DNA from: Clostridiaceae bacterium BL-3
GTDB lineage: Bacteria > Bacillota > Clostridia > Clostridiales > Clostridiaceae
Direction of reading: 5' to 3'
Length of the DNA stretch: 64,000 nt
NCBI GenBank assembly: GCA_902809985.1
Contig: CADDXC010000001.1
Coordinates: 2,294,001-2,358,000, forward strand
Part shown: piece after piece, positions 45,119 to 53,863 of the stretch
Position numbering within the stretch: position 1 is the stretch's first letter
Layout: every line of letters begins with the position of its first letter
Made by a program: the position numbers and the translations under genes
Notes under the pieces: model-generated
Told to the model about the DNA's origin: nothing
The model's input: the letters and a program-made list of their open reading frames with translations, nothing else
Databases searched by the model: none

Positions 45119-46876
45119 ATGAAAAAAATAAAAAACAAGCTTGTTTTAATACCAATTTTAATATTTGTACTCTCTGTGGGTTTATTGGTGTTTATGAATT
45201 ATAACAATAATTCTATAAATTATAAATCATATACTTCATTTGAAAAAGATCTTTCTGCTAAAAATATCTCCACAATTTATTTAACAGACTCTCCCAAAAT
45301 AAGGGTACAATTAAAAAATGGTACAATATACGACACAGATAATCCCAGAACACCTAGTACTAAAGAAACTTTCTTGAAAAATGGAATAAATGTACTTGAA
45401 AATTATCCTGTAAATAGTAGGCAAGTATACCCTATTGCCCTGATGGCTGTTTCCATTATATCTATTATAATTTTGTCACTTAAACCTTCTGCAAAAGCTT
45501 CTAAAAAGGCATTTTCCCTGGATTCTCTGGATGCTACTGCTGTTGAAGACTCCAATTATAATTTTAATAATGTGGCTGGAAATGATGAAGCAAAAGAAAG
45601 TGTAAAAGATATAGTAGACTTCCTGAAAAACCCAGAAAAATATACCTCTTATGGGGCCAGAATGCCAAAAGGCATCATGCTTTATGGACAACCAGGTACA
45701 GGGAAGACCCTTCTCGCCAAAGCTGTTGCAGGTGAAGCAAATGTTCCTTTTTATGCAGTCTCTGGTTCTGACTTCATACAGGTATATGTAGGTGTTGGAG
45801 CCAGTCGTATAAGGCAGTTGTTTAAAAAAGCTAGAAATAACAATCAGGGAAAAGCCGTCATATTTATAGATGAAATAGATGCTATCGGCAAAAAGCGAAG
45901 TGCTTCAAATAGCTCTGGTGGTTCTGACGAAAGGGATCAGACTTTAAATGCCCTTCTTACAGAAATGTCCGGATTCAATGAAAAAGAAGGCATTGTAGTT
46001 ATAGCCGCGACCAATAGATTGGATATGCTGGATCCCGCCCTTTTAAGGCCGGGTAGATTTGACAGACATATAGAAATAACCTTACCAGACATTTCCTCAA
46101 GAGAAAAAATCATAAATCTACATTTGAAAAATAAACCTATAGGTGATATAGACATCCATGAGTGGGCTCAAAAAACTTCCTATTTTTCAGGGGCAAAAAT
46201 TGAAAATTTAATAAATGAAGCTGCCATAATTGCCTGCAAAGAAAATAGTGCTACTATTGAAAATGATCATATGGATAAAGCCTTCTCCATTGTATTGGCG
46301 GGATACGAAAAGAAAAATAGAGATTATATAAGAGATGTGGATAGAAAAATAACTGCATATCACGAAGTGGGACATGCATTGGTATCCTCAAGAATACTGC
46401 CAAATGAAAAGATATCTAAAATAACGATTATTCCAAGTACCAAAGGTGCAGGTGGATATACATTAAGTATTCCAGAGGACAAGCTTTATGAAAACAAGGA
46501 TTATTTAAAAAAGCGGATAATGGTACTCCTTGGAGGCCGTGCCGCTGAAGAAGTTGTATTCGGCTCCAACTACGTTACTACCGGAGCCCGCAATGACTTG
46601 CAGCGCAGTACCAATATAGCCTTTAACATGATAACTCAATACGGTATGGGAAAAACATTAGGTCTTTTAAACATGCAGGAGCTATATGATTTGAATATAA
46701 ATCAGGATAAAATAATTCAGGAATGCAAAAGTCTAATTGATTCCATATATGGAGAAGTGAAAAACATCATAATCGAAAACAGACACTGTCTTAAAAAAAT
46801 AACAGATTTACTTTTAAAAAAGGAAACTTTATTTTCAAAGGATTTAAGCGAATTAAAATCAACGGCATATAGGTAA
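45119..46876 (+). CDS. FtsH-family ATP-dependent zinc metalloprotease
   Basis: This membrane AAA protease degrades misfolded membrane and some soluble proteins. It has 585 residues from the ATG at 45119 (SD AAGAAGGTG; an upstream GTG at 45107 overlaps the SD). There is one N-terminal membrane helix, a short extracytoplasmic domain, a second helix (YPIALMAVSIISIIILSL), the AAA domain (GQPGTGKTLLAKAVAGEA; IFIDEIDAIGKKR; RLDMLDPALLRPGRFDRHIE) and the M41 protease with zinc motif HEVGH. It lacks the long C-terminal tail of many FtsH proteins and could be a second paralogue. Confidence 0.93.
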   Translation: MKKIKNKLVLIPILIFVLSVGLLVFMNYNNNSINYKSYTSFEKDLSAKNISTIYLTDSPKIRVQLKNGTIYDTDNPRTPSTKETFLKNGINVLENYPVNSRQVYPIALMAVSIISIIILSLKPSAKASKKAFSLDSLDATAVEDSNYNFNNVAGNDEAKESVKDIVDFLKNPEKYTSYGARMPKGIMLYGQPGTGKTLLAKAVAGEANVPFYAVSGSDFIQVYVGVGASRIRQLFKKARNNNQGKAVIFIDEIDAIGKKRSASNSSGGSDERDQTLNALLTEMSGFNEKEGIVVIAATNRLDMLDPALLRPGRFDRHIEITLPDISSREKIINLHLKNKPIGDIDIHEWAQKTSYFSGAKIENLINEAAIIACKENSATIENDHMDKAFSIVLAGYEKKNRDYIRDVDRKITAYHEVGHALVSSRILPNEKISKITIIPSTKGAGGYTLSIPEDKLYENKDYLKKRIMVLLGGRAAEEVVFGSNYVTTGARNDLQRSTNIAFNMITQYGMGKTLGLLNMQELYDLNINQDKIIQECKSLIDSIYGEVKNIIIENRHCLKKITDLLLKKETLFSKDLSELKSTAYR

Positions 46877-46894
46877 TCACAACATATTCCCTAT

Positions 46895-46941
46895 AAGAGT
46901 GCTCATCATCGGTTTTTCAAATTACCAGGAGCACTCTTTTT
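46895..46941. terminator. Bidirectional terminator
   Basis: AAGAGTGCTC pairs with GAGCACTCTT, followed by TTTTTCT on the plus strand. It separates the convergent FtsH-like and rhomboid genes. Confidence 0.8.
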
Positions 46942-46942
46942 T

Positions 46943-47965
46943 CTACTTCATCTTATCCAACAGCCAGGTTATAGATATACCTCCTATAAGTCCTCCTAAA
47001 TGTCCAAAATTATCTACATTTGCCACAGAAAATCCTATCATCAGATTCATTATAATTACAAACATTATATTCACAATAAATCCTCTTCCTACCTGCCTTT
47101 TCATTTTAAGGGCAAATACCAGAGAAGCACCTAAAAGTCCGAATATCGCACCAGATGCTCCTACAGAAATAGAAGGTGAAAATACACAGCTGAAGGCAGA
47201 TGAAATAATACCCGATACAAAATATATGATCACATATTTTATTTTACCATATATTTTTTCAATAAAAGTACCCATTATATAGAGAGAATACATGTTTACA
47301 GCTAGGTGTATTATTCCTGCATGTAAAAACATGCATGTGAATAATCTATAGTATTGTCCACTGTCTATAAGAGAATTGACCTTAGCTCCCATAAATATAA
47401 GTACATTTAAATTGCTATCAAATATATTTCCAGAAAAATATGATGTTACAATATAAGTCATTATGTTTAAAGTTATAATCACGTAAGTGACAATAGATTT
47501 AGTCATTTCCTCTCTTCTACCTACACCACTGCCATAAGAATTATTGAGGCCAATATGCTGCATTGCCTGAGCTATCTGTTCGGCCAAATTTCTCACAGCA
47601 TTTGTACACCCTAATACCCTGTTTAAATTGGGGTTGATTAAAATCAATTCACACTGTGGATAAATTTTATAATTTAACTGTGGATTACTACCATTTTGCA
47701 ATATATCGGCATTTTTATCTACAACTATCTGTATTAATCTCATATCCTCACCGGGAAGCAGCTTTCTAAAATTATACATTATATTTTCTACTACTATATC
47801 TCTATAACTTTCTATATCAGAAAAAAACATTATATTTAGGGCATCACCATCTCTATTATATATTGCCCATCTGCTGCATACTCCTGGCTGCTGATCCATC
47901 TCTATGATATTAAAATCATACAATTTATAAAGTTTATCTATTAAATCTTTAATATATGAATTCAT
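46943..47965 (-). CDS. Rhomboid-family intramembrane serine protease
   Basis: This 340-residue protein has a soluble N-terminal domain of about 160 residues followed by six or so membrane helices. The active-site Ser is in VGASGAIFGLLGAS and the catalytic His in DNFGHLGGLIGGI; HAGIIHLAVNMYSLYIMG matches the conserved N-terminal part of the fold. Rhomboids cut membrane proteins within the bilayer. The large N-terminal domain is like that of clostridial and bacillar YqgP-type proteins. Substrates are unknown. Confidence 0.93.
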   Translation of the reverse strand: MNSYIKDLIDKLYKLYDFNIIEMDQQPGVCSRWAIYNRDGDALNIMFFSDIESYRDIVVENIMYNFRKLLPGEDMRLIQIVVDKNADILQNGSNPQLNYKIYPQCELILINPNLNRVLGCTNAVRNLAEQIAQAMQHIGLNNSYGSGVGRREEMTKSIVTYVIITLNIMTYIVTSYFSGNIFDSNLNVLIFMGAKVNSLIDSGQYYRLFTCMFLHAGIIHLAVNMYSLYIMGTFIEKIYGKIKYVIIYFVSGIISSAFSCVFSPSISVGASGAIFGLLGASLVFALKMKRQVGRGFIVNIMFVIIMNLMIGFSVANVDNFGHLGGLIGGISITWLLDKMK

Positions 47966-48053
47966 GTTTATCTCCTGAAAATATAAATATTTAATGATTT
48001 AAATATTCTTAGATCTATTATACGCTTTACAAATTATTCTATACAATTCCATT

Positions 48054-49118
48054 TTATTCAACTATTGTTGCTATAACCAAATCTGTACTTTTCAGCAAAT
48101 CTATTTCAAAAGCTGGTATAGCTTCCCTGGTCTTTGCATCATACAGCACTCTTATCACCGGCCTATCTGGAAATCCCCTATTTTGCCTTATAACATAACC
48201 TTCAACCCCATTTGACAATTTGACACAACATCCCAGGGGATAAATAGCAAAAGTATTTTTAAAATAAGATACCAGATTTTGATCAAAACTGCTTCCGCTT
48301 CCTGAAAGAATGAGTTCATAGGCATCGTTAGGGCTAAATTTTTTTCTGTAACACCTGTCATTGCTCACCGCATCATATACATCACATATACAAACCAGTT
48401 TTGCAAATTTTGTTATCTGTCTATTACTGAGTCCATAAGGATATCCTTTCCCATCTACTCTCTCATGATGCTGCTCCACCATCTTTATTATATTATCTGA
48501 GATAGCAAAATTCTTTTTCAACAGTTGTGAGCCATATATAGGATGTTTTTTTATTTCATAAAATTCCTCCTCCGTAAGCCTGTCCCTTTTATTTAATATA
48601 GCAGTAGGAACTTTCGTCTTTCCCACATCATGCAGTGCCGCTCCTACTCCAATTTCCTTTAAATCCCAATTGTTATATCCTGCTGAAATGCCCAAAAAAG
48701 AAGCCATAATGCATACATCTATAGAATGAATAAAAGTATAATTATCATAAGTTTGTATATCATAAAGGCTTTTATTAACATCTCCAAGCTCAATTATATA
48801 ACTTATCATATCTTCCACATCTATTAATGATTCCTTTAGTTTTTTGCCATTGCAATCATGTATATTTGCAAGTATATTTGACATGCTTTTAATTGTAAAC
48901 TGTTTTAATTGGGTTAATTTTTCATCCTCCACCTGTACATCTTCTAATCTTTCATCCTCTACATATAAATAAAACACACCTAATTCTTTTAGTTTACTTA
49001 TGAAACTACTATTTAATTCAACTCCTGCTCTTAACAAAACTTGCCCTTCACTGGTTAATATGCTTTTCCCTAGTATATCCTTTTCTTTAACCCTATTTAT
49101 AAACTCTAACCTCATCAT
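48054..49118 (-). CDS. HD-GYP domain phosphodiesterase (predicted)
   Basis: This 354-residue protein has the HD-GYP signatures: FIHSIDVCIMASFLG, HDVGKTKVPTAILNK, KKHPIYGSQLL and VEQHHERVDGKGYPYGLS. Such domains hydrolyse c-di-GMP. An N-terminal segment of about 110 residues with no membrane helix precedes it, and an additional C-terminal beta-rich region (VKLSNGVEGYVIRQNRG) follows. No partner domain is visible. A role in c-di-GMP signalling is inferred from the family. Confidence 0.92.
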   Translation of the reverse strand: MMRLEFINRVKEKDILGKSILTSEGQVLLRAGVELNSSFISKLKELGVFYLYVEDERLEDVQVEDEKLTQLKQFTIKSMSNILANIHDCNGKKLKESLIDVEDMISYIIELGDVNKSLYDIQTYDNYTFIHSIDVCIMASFLGISAGYNNWDLKEIGVGAALHDVGKTKVPTAILNKRDRLTEEEFYEIKKHPIYGSQLLKKNFAISDNIIKMVEQHHERVDGKGYPYGLSNRQITKFAKLVCICDVYDAVSNDRCYRKKFSPNDAYELILSGSGSSFDQNLVSYFKNTFAIYPLGCCVKLSNGVEGYVIRQNRGFPDRPVIRVLYDAKTREAIPAFEIDLLKSTDLVIATIVE

Positions 49119-49344
49119 TTCACCTCAATAAAGTTTTGCATAATAATTTTATTTTTTACGAAACCATAACAACATATTATTTTAAAAATTAAAATACCAT
49201 GACTTTTAATTAAAAGCGTATCTATCAATATTCAGTTATTATTATTGAAAATTCTACCAGTAAATATGAAATTAGTATTTACTTATGAATAAATTTTAGA
49301 TATTATAATATTGAAAATATTTTTTCCATTATATGGAGGTAAAT

Positions 49345-49680
49345 ATGAAAAAATTTTTATTTTTAACTATGCTAATTATTATAAGTCTTGTAATAACAAA
49401 AAATATATACACGTCAATTAATTGTAGAAATATTGATTATGCAGTTACGCACTACTTTACAACGGGAATTTTTAATAAATATAAGATATACGATATGCAA
49501 GATATGACTACCTCATTTTCCAACGGTGCAGTTGCATTCATTAAAGTTGAGGGAATCTCAAGTGAATCCCCTCATAGAAGAGTAGGATATACTGTATTTT
49601 TGGAAAAAAACAACAGGGGTATATGGAAAGTAAAAAAGGTATATCCTGCCCAAGTAACTCTTAAGCAAAGTGATTTTTAA
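49345..49680 (+). CDS. Hypothetical membrane-anchored or secreted protein
   Basis: This 111-residue protein starts at ATG 49345 after GGAGG. It has a hydrophobic N-terminal segment (KFLFLTMLIIISLVITKNIY) that could be a signal peptide or an anchor, then a polar domain ending IWKVKKVYPAQVTLKQSDF. The tail resembles small extracytoplasmic NTF2-like or lumazine-binding-like domains, but I cannot assign a family. It is convergent with the Fur-type gene, 1 bp apart. Confidence 0.75.
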   Translation: MKKFLFLTMLIIISLVITKNIYTSINCRNIDYAVTHYFTTGIFNKYKIYDMQDMTTSFSNGAVAFIKVEGISSESPHRRVGYTVFLEKNNRGIWKVKKVYPAQVTLKQSDF

Positions 49681-49681
49681 T

Positions 49682-50110
49682 TTATACTTTTTTTATTTTC
49701 TTTCTGCAATCTCTGCATATACCTTTTATCTTAAAATCAAGCTTTTCCTCTTCAAATACAAAGCCTGTTTTACTCTTTATTATTTCCTCTACCTGTTGCA
49801 TGGGACAATCTATTTCTATTTGCTTATGACATATTTTACATTGTAATATATGCTTATGTTTTTCTCTTATTATTGAATAACTGTATTCCCCTTGACCTAA
49901 ATCAATTTTTCTTACAATCTTTTTTATTTCAAATAGCTCTAAAGATCTGTAAATTGTAGATAAATCCACATTTACGTTTTTTTCCTTGCACTTTTTAAAT
50001 ATACTTTCCGCATTTATTGCCTCCTCACTTTTACATAATATATCCATGATATTCAATCTTGCCTTTGTAACTTTTATGTTATATTTTCTCAAACATTTTT
50101 CTACATCCAT
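49682..50110 (-). CDS. Fur-family transcriptional regulator
   Basis: This metal- or peroxide-responsive repressor has 142 residues. The winged helix spans residues 10-80 (VDLSTIYRSLELFEIKKIV), and HKHILQCKICHKQIEIDCP begins the dimerisation domain. Two CxxC pairs (CKIC and CRDC) form the structural zinc site as in PerR/Zur. The specificity (Fe, Zn, Mn or peroxide) cannot be read safely. It lies 20 bp downstream of an MntP-type exporter gene and is surely co-transcribed with it. Confidence 0.93.
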   Translation of the reverse strand: MDVEKCLRKYNIKVTKARLNIMDILCKSEEAINAESIFKKCKEKNVNVDLSTIYRSLELFEIKKIVRKIDLGQGEYSYSIIREKHKHILQCKICHKQIEIDCPMQQVEEIIKSKTGFVFEEEKLDFKIKGICRDCRKKIKKV

Positions 50111-50130
50111 GAATTCACCCCAAGTTTCTC

Positions 50131-50682
50131 TTAAAAAAACATCATTTTAATACCAAATATAATAAGTATTATACCACCTATATAATCTGCATACTTGCTT
50201 ATAATATGTATTTTCCGAAGATACCCTGAAATCAGAAAGGCAATCAAAGATATTAAAAATGTAGTTACACCTATAAATAAAGTACTATACAGCAAATTCA
50301 AATTACTCTCTATATTATTCAAAGTGGTAAATCCAATTATCAAAGCATCGATGCTCACTGAAATTCCAAATACCATAACCATTCCCGGTTTAAAAAATAG
50401 AGATTCCTTTTTATTTTTCAAACCATCTCTCAGCATTAATACTCCTGTTATCAATACCAATGCCCCTCCTATAACCTCTGGCACGGAAACAATATATCTA
50501 TTGAATAGAAATCCTGCATATGCTCCAGATATTGCAAAAAAAAATTGGAAAAATCCAAAAGAACCTATAAATTGAATTTTAATCTTTCTACTTATTGCTT
50601 TATTTAATCCTATACAAAGTGAAACACCAAAAGCATCTAGAGAAAGTGCCAGTGCAATCAAGAGTAGTGAATAAAACTCCAT
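50131..50682 (-). CDS. mntP: MntP-family manganese efflux pump
   Basis: This is a membrane protein of 183 residues with six helices. It has the conserved Asp-containing segments ALALSLDAFGVSLCIG and FGISVSIDALIIGF that are characteristic of the MntP (DUF204) family, which exports Mn2+. The related sporulation protein YtaF is a less likely assignment. It forms an operon with the Fur-family gene. A palindromic operator candidate lies 69 bp upstream. Confidence 0.82.
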   Translation of the reverse strand: MEFYSLLLIALALSLDAFGVSLCIGLNKAISRKIKIQFIGSFGFFQFFFAISGAYAGFLFNRYIVSVPEVIGGALVLITGVLMLRDGLKNKKESLFFKPGMVMVFGISVSIDALIIGFTTLNNIESNLNLLYSTLFIGVTTFLISLIAFLISGYLRKIHIISKYADYIGGIILIIFGIKMMFF

Positions 50683-50750
50683 ATCAGTTTTCCTCTCACA
50701 TTACTTTTCTCGTATAAATATTATTTTACTTCATATTTCTTTTGATGTCT

Positions 50751-50765
50751 ACACTATAATAGTGT
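50751..50765. promoter_or_regulatory. Candidate Fur-family operator upstream of mntP
   Basis: ACACTATAATAGTGT is a perfect 7-1-7 inverted repeat, the architecture of Fur, PerR and Zur boxes. It lies in the mntP upstream region and includes TATTAT-like -10 sequence. The half-site does not match the classical Fur box. Confidence 0.45.
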
Positions 50766-50775
50766 ATCTAGGATT

Positions 50776-51492
50776 TTAAGGGAATCTAAGCATATATCCA
50801 TTATTTTTAAGCCAATTCCTTTTATCCAAATATTGAGGTATTATGGAGCCAACCATCCTCCAATATCCTCCGGAGTGATCCATATACACTAGATGACAGA
50901 GTTCATGCACAACTATATAATCTATTACATCCAAAGGTGCCATCAGAAGCTTGTAATTAAAACTTAGATTCCCTTTGGAAGAACAGCTTCCCCACCTGGT
51001 TTTCTGGCATCTTACTGTTATTTTATTGGGATGTACATTTATCTTTTTAGCATAAAATCTCACTTTTTCAGCAAAAATTATTTTGGATTTCTCTTTATAA
51101 AATTTACGGATGCTTTTGTTTATAGCCTCCTGATTTTTTATTAATAAACTATTGCCATAGATAATAATTTTGTCATTCAAAACTTCCACATGACATTCTT
51201 TTATATCTGACTCGCATTTTTTTACTTCTAGAAGTTTCCCCAGCCAAAGCATATTTTCCCCCTGTGAAATACCCATGGACTTCATATACTCAATCTTGTC
51301 TTTTATGATATTTTTACTTTTATATATCCAGTCCATTTTGCTTTTAACTATCTTTTCTACAGAGTCATAATTTATATCCCATGGAGCTATTACAATTATA
51401 TCCCCCTTTTCATCTATACTTATACTTACATTCTTTCTGTTTTTCCTGATCACTCTGTATCTAAGTGATGAAATTTTATGAGTAGTTTCCAT
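50776..51492 (-). CDS. YgjP-type zinc metallopeptidase-like protein
   Basis: This 238-residue protein has the DUF45/YgjP features: the zinc motif VVHELCHLVYMDHSGGYW (HExxH plus distal residues) and the upstream KTRWGSCSSKGNLSFNYKLL. Members are predicted soluble metallopeptidases, often linked to restriction or stress genes. Here the neighbours give no clue. The N-terminal 130 residues form the beta-rich domain normal for this family. Confidence 0.9.
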   Translation of the reverse strand: METTHKISSLRYRVIRKNRKNVSISIDEKGDIIVIAPWDINYDSVEKIVKSKMDWIYKSKNIIKDKIEYMKSMGISQGENMLWLGKLLEVKKCESDIKECHVEVLNDKIIIYGNSLLIKNQEAINKSIRKFYKEKSKIIFAEKVRFYAKKINVHPNKITVRCQKTRWGSCSSKGNLSFNYKLLMAPLDVIDYIVVHELCHLVYMDHSGGYWRMVGSIIPQYLDKRNWLKNNGYMLRFP

Positions 51493-51575
51493 ATTCCCAC
51501 CTTCTCACAGCAAATTTATTCTATTTCCTTTTTTAGATATTAATATTTCTTATACCTTCAATTTAAAATAAAGCA

Positions 51576-51616
51576 AATGGCAATTCACCACTATAACTTT
51601 ATGATAAATTGCCATT
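51576..51616 (-). terminator. Hairpin after ilvE
   Basis: AATGGCAATT pairs with AATTGCCATT. On the minus strand a loosely T-rich tail (TGCTTTATTTT) follows. Termination is plausible but not strong. Confidence 0.5.
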
Positions 51617-51694
51617 GATATTAAATAAGTTTCGTTATCTATTCACCACTAACTGATCACTTTGACCGGTCTTTTCAAATTTGCATTTATATAA

Positions 51695-52609
51695 TTAATA
51701 AACTGGTGTACAATATTTCGCATACTTAGGATTTTTCCCAGTAGTAAGTCCAAAGAAAAGCTCCTTGATTTTTTTATAAACCTCTCCTTGTTTACCCGTA
51801 CCTATAATTCTATTATCCACCTTTACTATTGGGGTAACTTCCATAGCAGTTCCACTAAAGAATATTTCATCTGATGCATAGAGTTCTGTCCTAGCAATGC
51901 TTCTTTCTACTACCTCAATTCCAAGTTCCTCTCTGCCAAGCCTCATGACAAGATCCCTGGTTATACCTTCTAGTATATTGTCAGAAGGCGGCGGTGTAAT
52001 CAACTGCCCTTTTTTAACAATAAAAATATTTTCTCCAGGTCCTTCGCAAACATGTCCACTTACAGTCAAGAACAGTGCTTCATCATATCCACTTTGATTT
52101 GCTTCTAAAGATGCCAAAGCGGAATTCAGATAAGCTGCAGTTGGCTTAGTCCTTGGAGGAAGCATGGTATCTTCCAGTCTTCTCCAAGAAGATATACAGA
52201 CGCTTAGCTCCTCTTTGCCTGCAAATTTGCCCATGGGTTGACAATATATAAGGAACTTAGGTTCCGCATCCGAAAGGGTTGGATTTATGTTTGTCCCTCC
52301 GTCAAATACGACAGGCCTTATGTAAGTAGTCTGTTTAAATTGATTTTTCTTCAACAAATCCACTGTAATTTTACATAACTCATCTACACTATAAGGAATA
52401 TTTAAATTAAAAGTCTTTGCAGATTGAAGTAATCTAACATAATGGTCTTTCAGCCTGAATCCATAAAGTTGTTTTTCATCCTCATCCCAGTAGGCTCTTA
52501 TACCCTCAAAGCATCCTAATCCATAGTTAAATGCCTTTGATCTTATGCTTATAGTTACCTCACTTTCATCTACAATTTTTCCATCATAAAATACATATGA
52601 TTTTGACAT
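51695..52609 (-). CDS. ilvE: Branched-chain amino acid aminotransferase
   Basis: This is a class IV PLP enzyme of 304 residues that makes or degrades valine, leucine and isoleucine. Visible features are GKIVDESEVTISIRSKAFNYG, the PLP-lysine region (PTAAYLNSALASLEANQSGYDEAL), GHVCEGPGENIFIVK and FFSGTAMEVTPIVKVD. The ATG at 52609 has a perfect AGGAGGG SD; the open frame upstream of it was rejected. It has its own promoter just after the upstream ltaE stop. Confidence 0.95.
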   Translation of the reverse strand: MSKSYVFYDGKIVDESEVTISIRSKAFNYGLGCFEGIRAYWDEDEKQLYGFRLKDHYVRLLQSAKTFNLNIPYSVDELCKITVDLLKKNQFKQTTYIRPVVFDGGTNINPTLSDAEPKFLIYCQPMGKFAGKEELSVCISSWRRLEDTMLPPRTKPTAAYLNSALASLEANQSGYDEALFLTVSGHVCEGPGENIFIVKKGQLITPPPSDNILEGITRDLVMRLGREELGIEVVERSIARTELYASDEIFFSGTAMEVTPIVKVDNRIIGTGKQGEVYKKIKELFFGLTTGKNPKYAKYCTPVY

Positions 52610-52706
52610 TAAAAAAGCCCTCCTTTTAAAATCATCTAAAAGCAAGTTGTCCAAAATCGCAACAATTACTTTTATGTGCCCCAAAAATTTAAAATATTTA
52701 CTATTA

Positions 52707-52735
52707 AATATACAGCTATAAAAAAAATAAGTCAA
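52707..52735 (-). promoter_or_regulatory. Promoter of ilvE
   Basis: The -35 is TTGACT (52730-52735) and the -10 is TATATT (52707-52712), with a 17-bp spacer. It leaves a leader of about 90 nt before the ilvE SD. Confidence 0.7.
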
Positions 52736-52745
52736 TACAAATAAT

Positions 52746-53786
52746 TTAGTTACAATTTTTACGAAGTATTTCCTTAAAAGTGTTTACAATATAAGGTATG
52801 TCCTGCTTTTTCACCCAATAATTGGTTACAAACCTCATCTTTCCGCCTTCTTCTGGATTTATTTTAATTCCCTTTTTATAAAATTCCTCTACTAACTTGG
52901 CACTGTCATAACCAGTTTCTGACATATCAAAAAAAACCATATTTATTTGAATGTCTTTCATATTCACTTTTATTCCAGGTATTTTGGACAGCTCCTCTCC
53001 AAGGAAAATGGCATTTTCACGATCTTCGCCCAGCCTGCCCACCATATCCTTCAGTGCCACAAGTCCTGCTGCTGCCAGAAAACCTGCCTGCCTTAATCCA
53101 CCACCCATAAGTTTTCTACATTTTCTAGCTTTCTCAATGAAACTTCTGGAACCTGCCAGCATAGAACCTACAGGAGCGCACAATCCTTTTGACAGACAAA
53201 ACATTACAGAATCACAATACTTCGTTATCTCCCTGGCATCAACTCCCAAATAGGAAGCTGCATTAAATACTCTGGCACCGTCAAGGTGAACTGGTATGTT
53301 ATATTCTCTGGCAGCATTATAAATTTCAGACATGTTTTTCAAGGAAAGTACTCTCCCATTGGAATAAGCATTTTCCATACATATAAGTCCTGTTTCTGGA
53401 TAATGTATATTTTTTTCAGTTCTTATTGTCCTTCTTACTTCTACAGGATCCATTTCCCCCGCATTAGTTCTAAGTGTTCTCAGCTGAACTCCTGCTATAA
53501 CCGATGCAGCACCTACTTCATGAACTACAATATGGCAATCATCTCCCAGTATTACTTCAGAACCTCTCTTACAGTGTGTAAACAAGGAGAGCTGATTTCC
53601 AAAAGTACCACTTGGCACAAACAATGCCGCTTCTTTACCTACAAGTTTAGGTGCATATTCCTCCAATTCTCTCATTGTCGGATCATCTCCGTACACATCG
53701 TCTCCAACTCTGGCATTATACATGGCATCCCTCATAGCTTGGGTAGGCTCAGTTGCAGTGTCACTTCTCAATTCTATAAACCTCAT
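52746..53786 (-). CDS. ltaE: Low-specificity L-threonine aldolase
   Basis: This PLP enzyme of 346 residues splits L-threonine and allo-threonine to glycine and acetaldehyde. Landmarks are RSDTATEPTQAMRDAM, the VGDDVYGDDPTMRELE segment, HLDGARVFNAASYLG (PLP Asp), the PLP-lysine region CLSKGLCAPVGSML and MGGGLRQAGFLAAAG. The ATG at 53786 follows GAGGAG. In a Clostridium growing on ethanol/acetate it may supply glycine. Confidence 0.95.
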   Translation of the reverse strand: MRFIELRSDTATEPTQAMRDAMYNARVGDDVYGDDPTMRELEEYAPKLVGKEAALFVPSGTFGNQLSLFTHCKRGSEVILGDDCHIVVHEVGAASVIAGVQLRTLRTNAGEMDPVEVRRTIRTEKNIHYPETGLICMENAYSNGRVLSLKNMSEIYNAAREYNIPVHLDGARVFNAASYLGVDAREITKYCDSVMFCLSKGLCAPVGSMLAGSRSFIEKARKCRKLMGGGLRQAGFLAAAGLVALKDMVGRLGEDRENAIFLGEELSKIPGIKVNMKDIQINMVFFDMSETGYDSAKLVEEFYKKGIKINPEEGGKMRFVTNYWVKKQDIPYIVNTFKEILRKNCN

Positions 53787-53863
53787 ATAAAACACTCCTC
53801 TTTTTATATACTAGTTTAATTATAAACTCACAAGCTGCAGAACACCATATTATCAAGGCAATA

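Noticed and set aside
46895-46941. GAGTGCTC/GAGCACTC repeat as a CIRCE element near heat-shock-type genes
   Set aside because: The half-sites and spacing differ from CIRCE (TTAGCACTC-N9-GAGTGCTAA), and the element sits between convergent genes with a T-run; it is a terminator.
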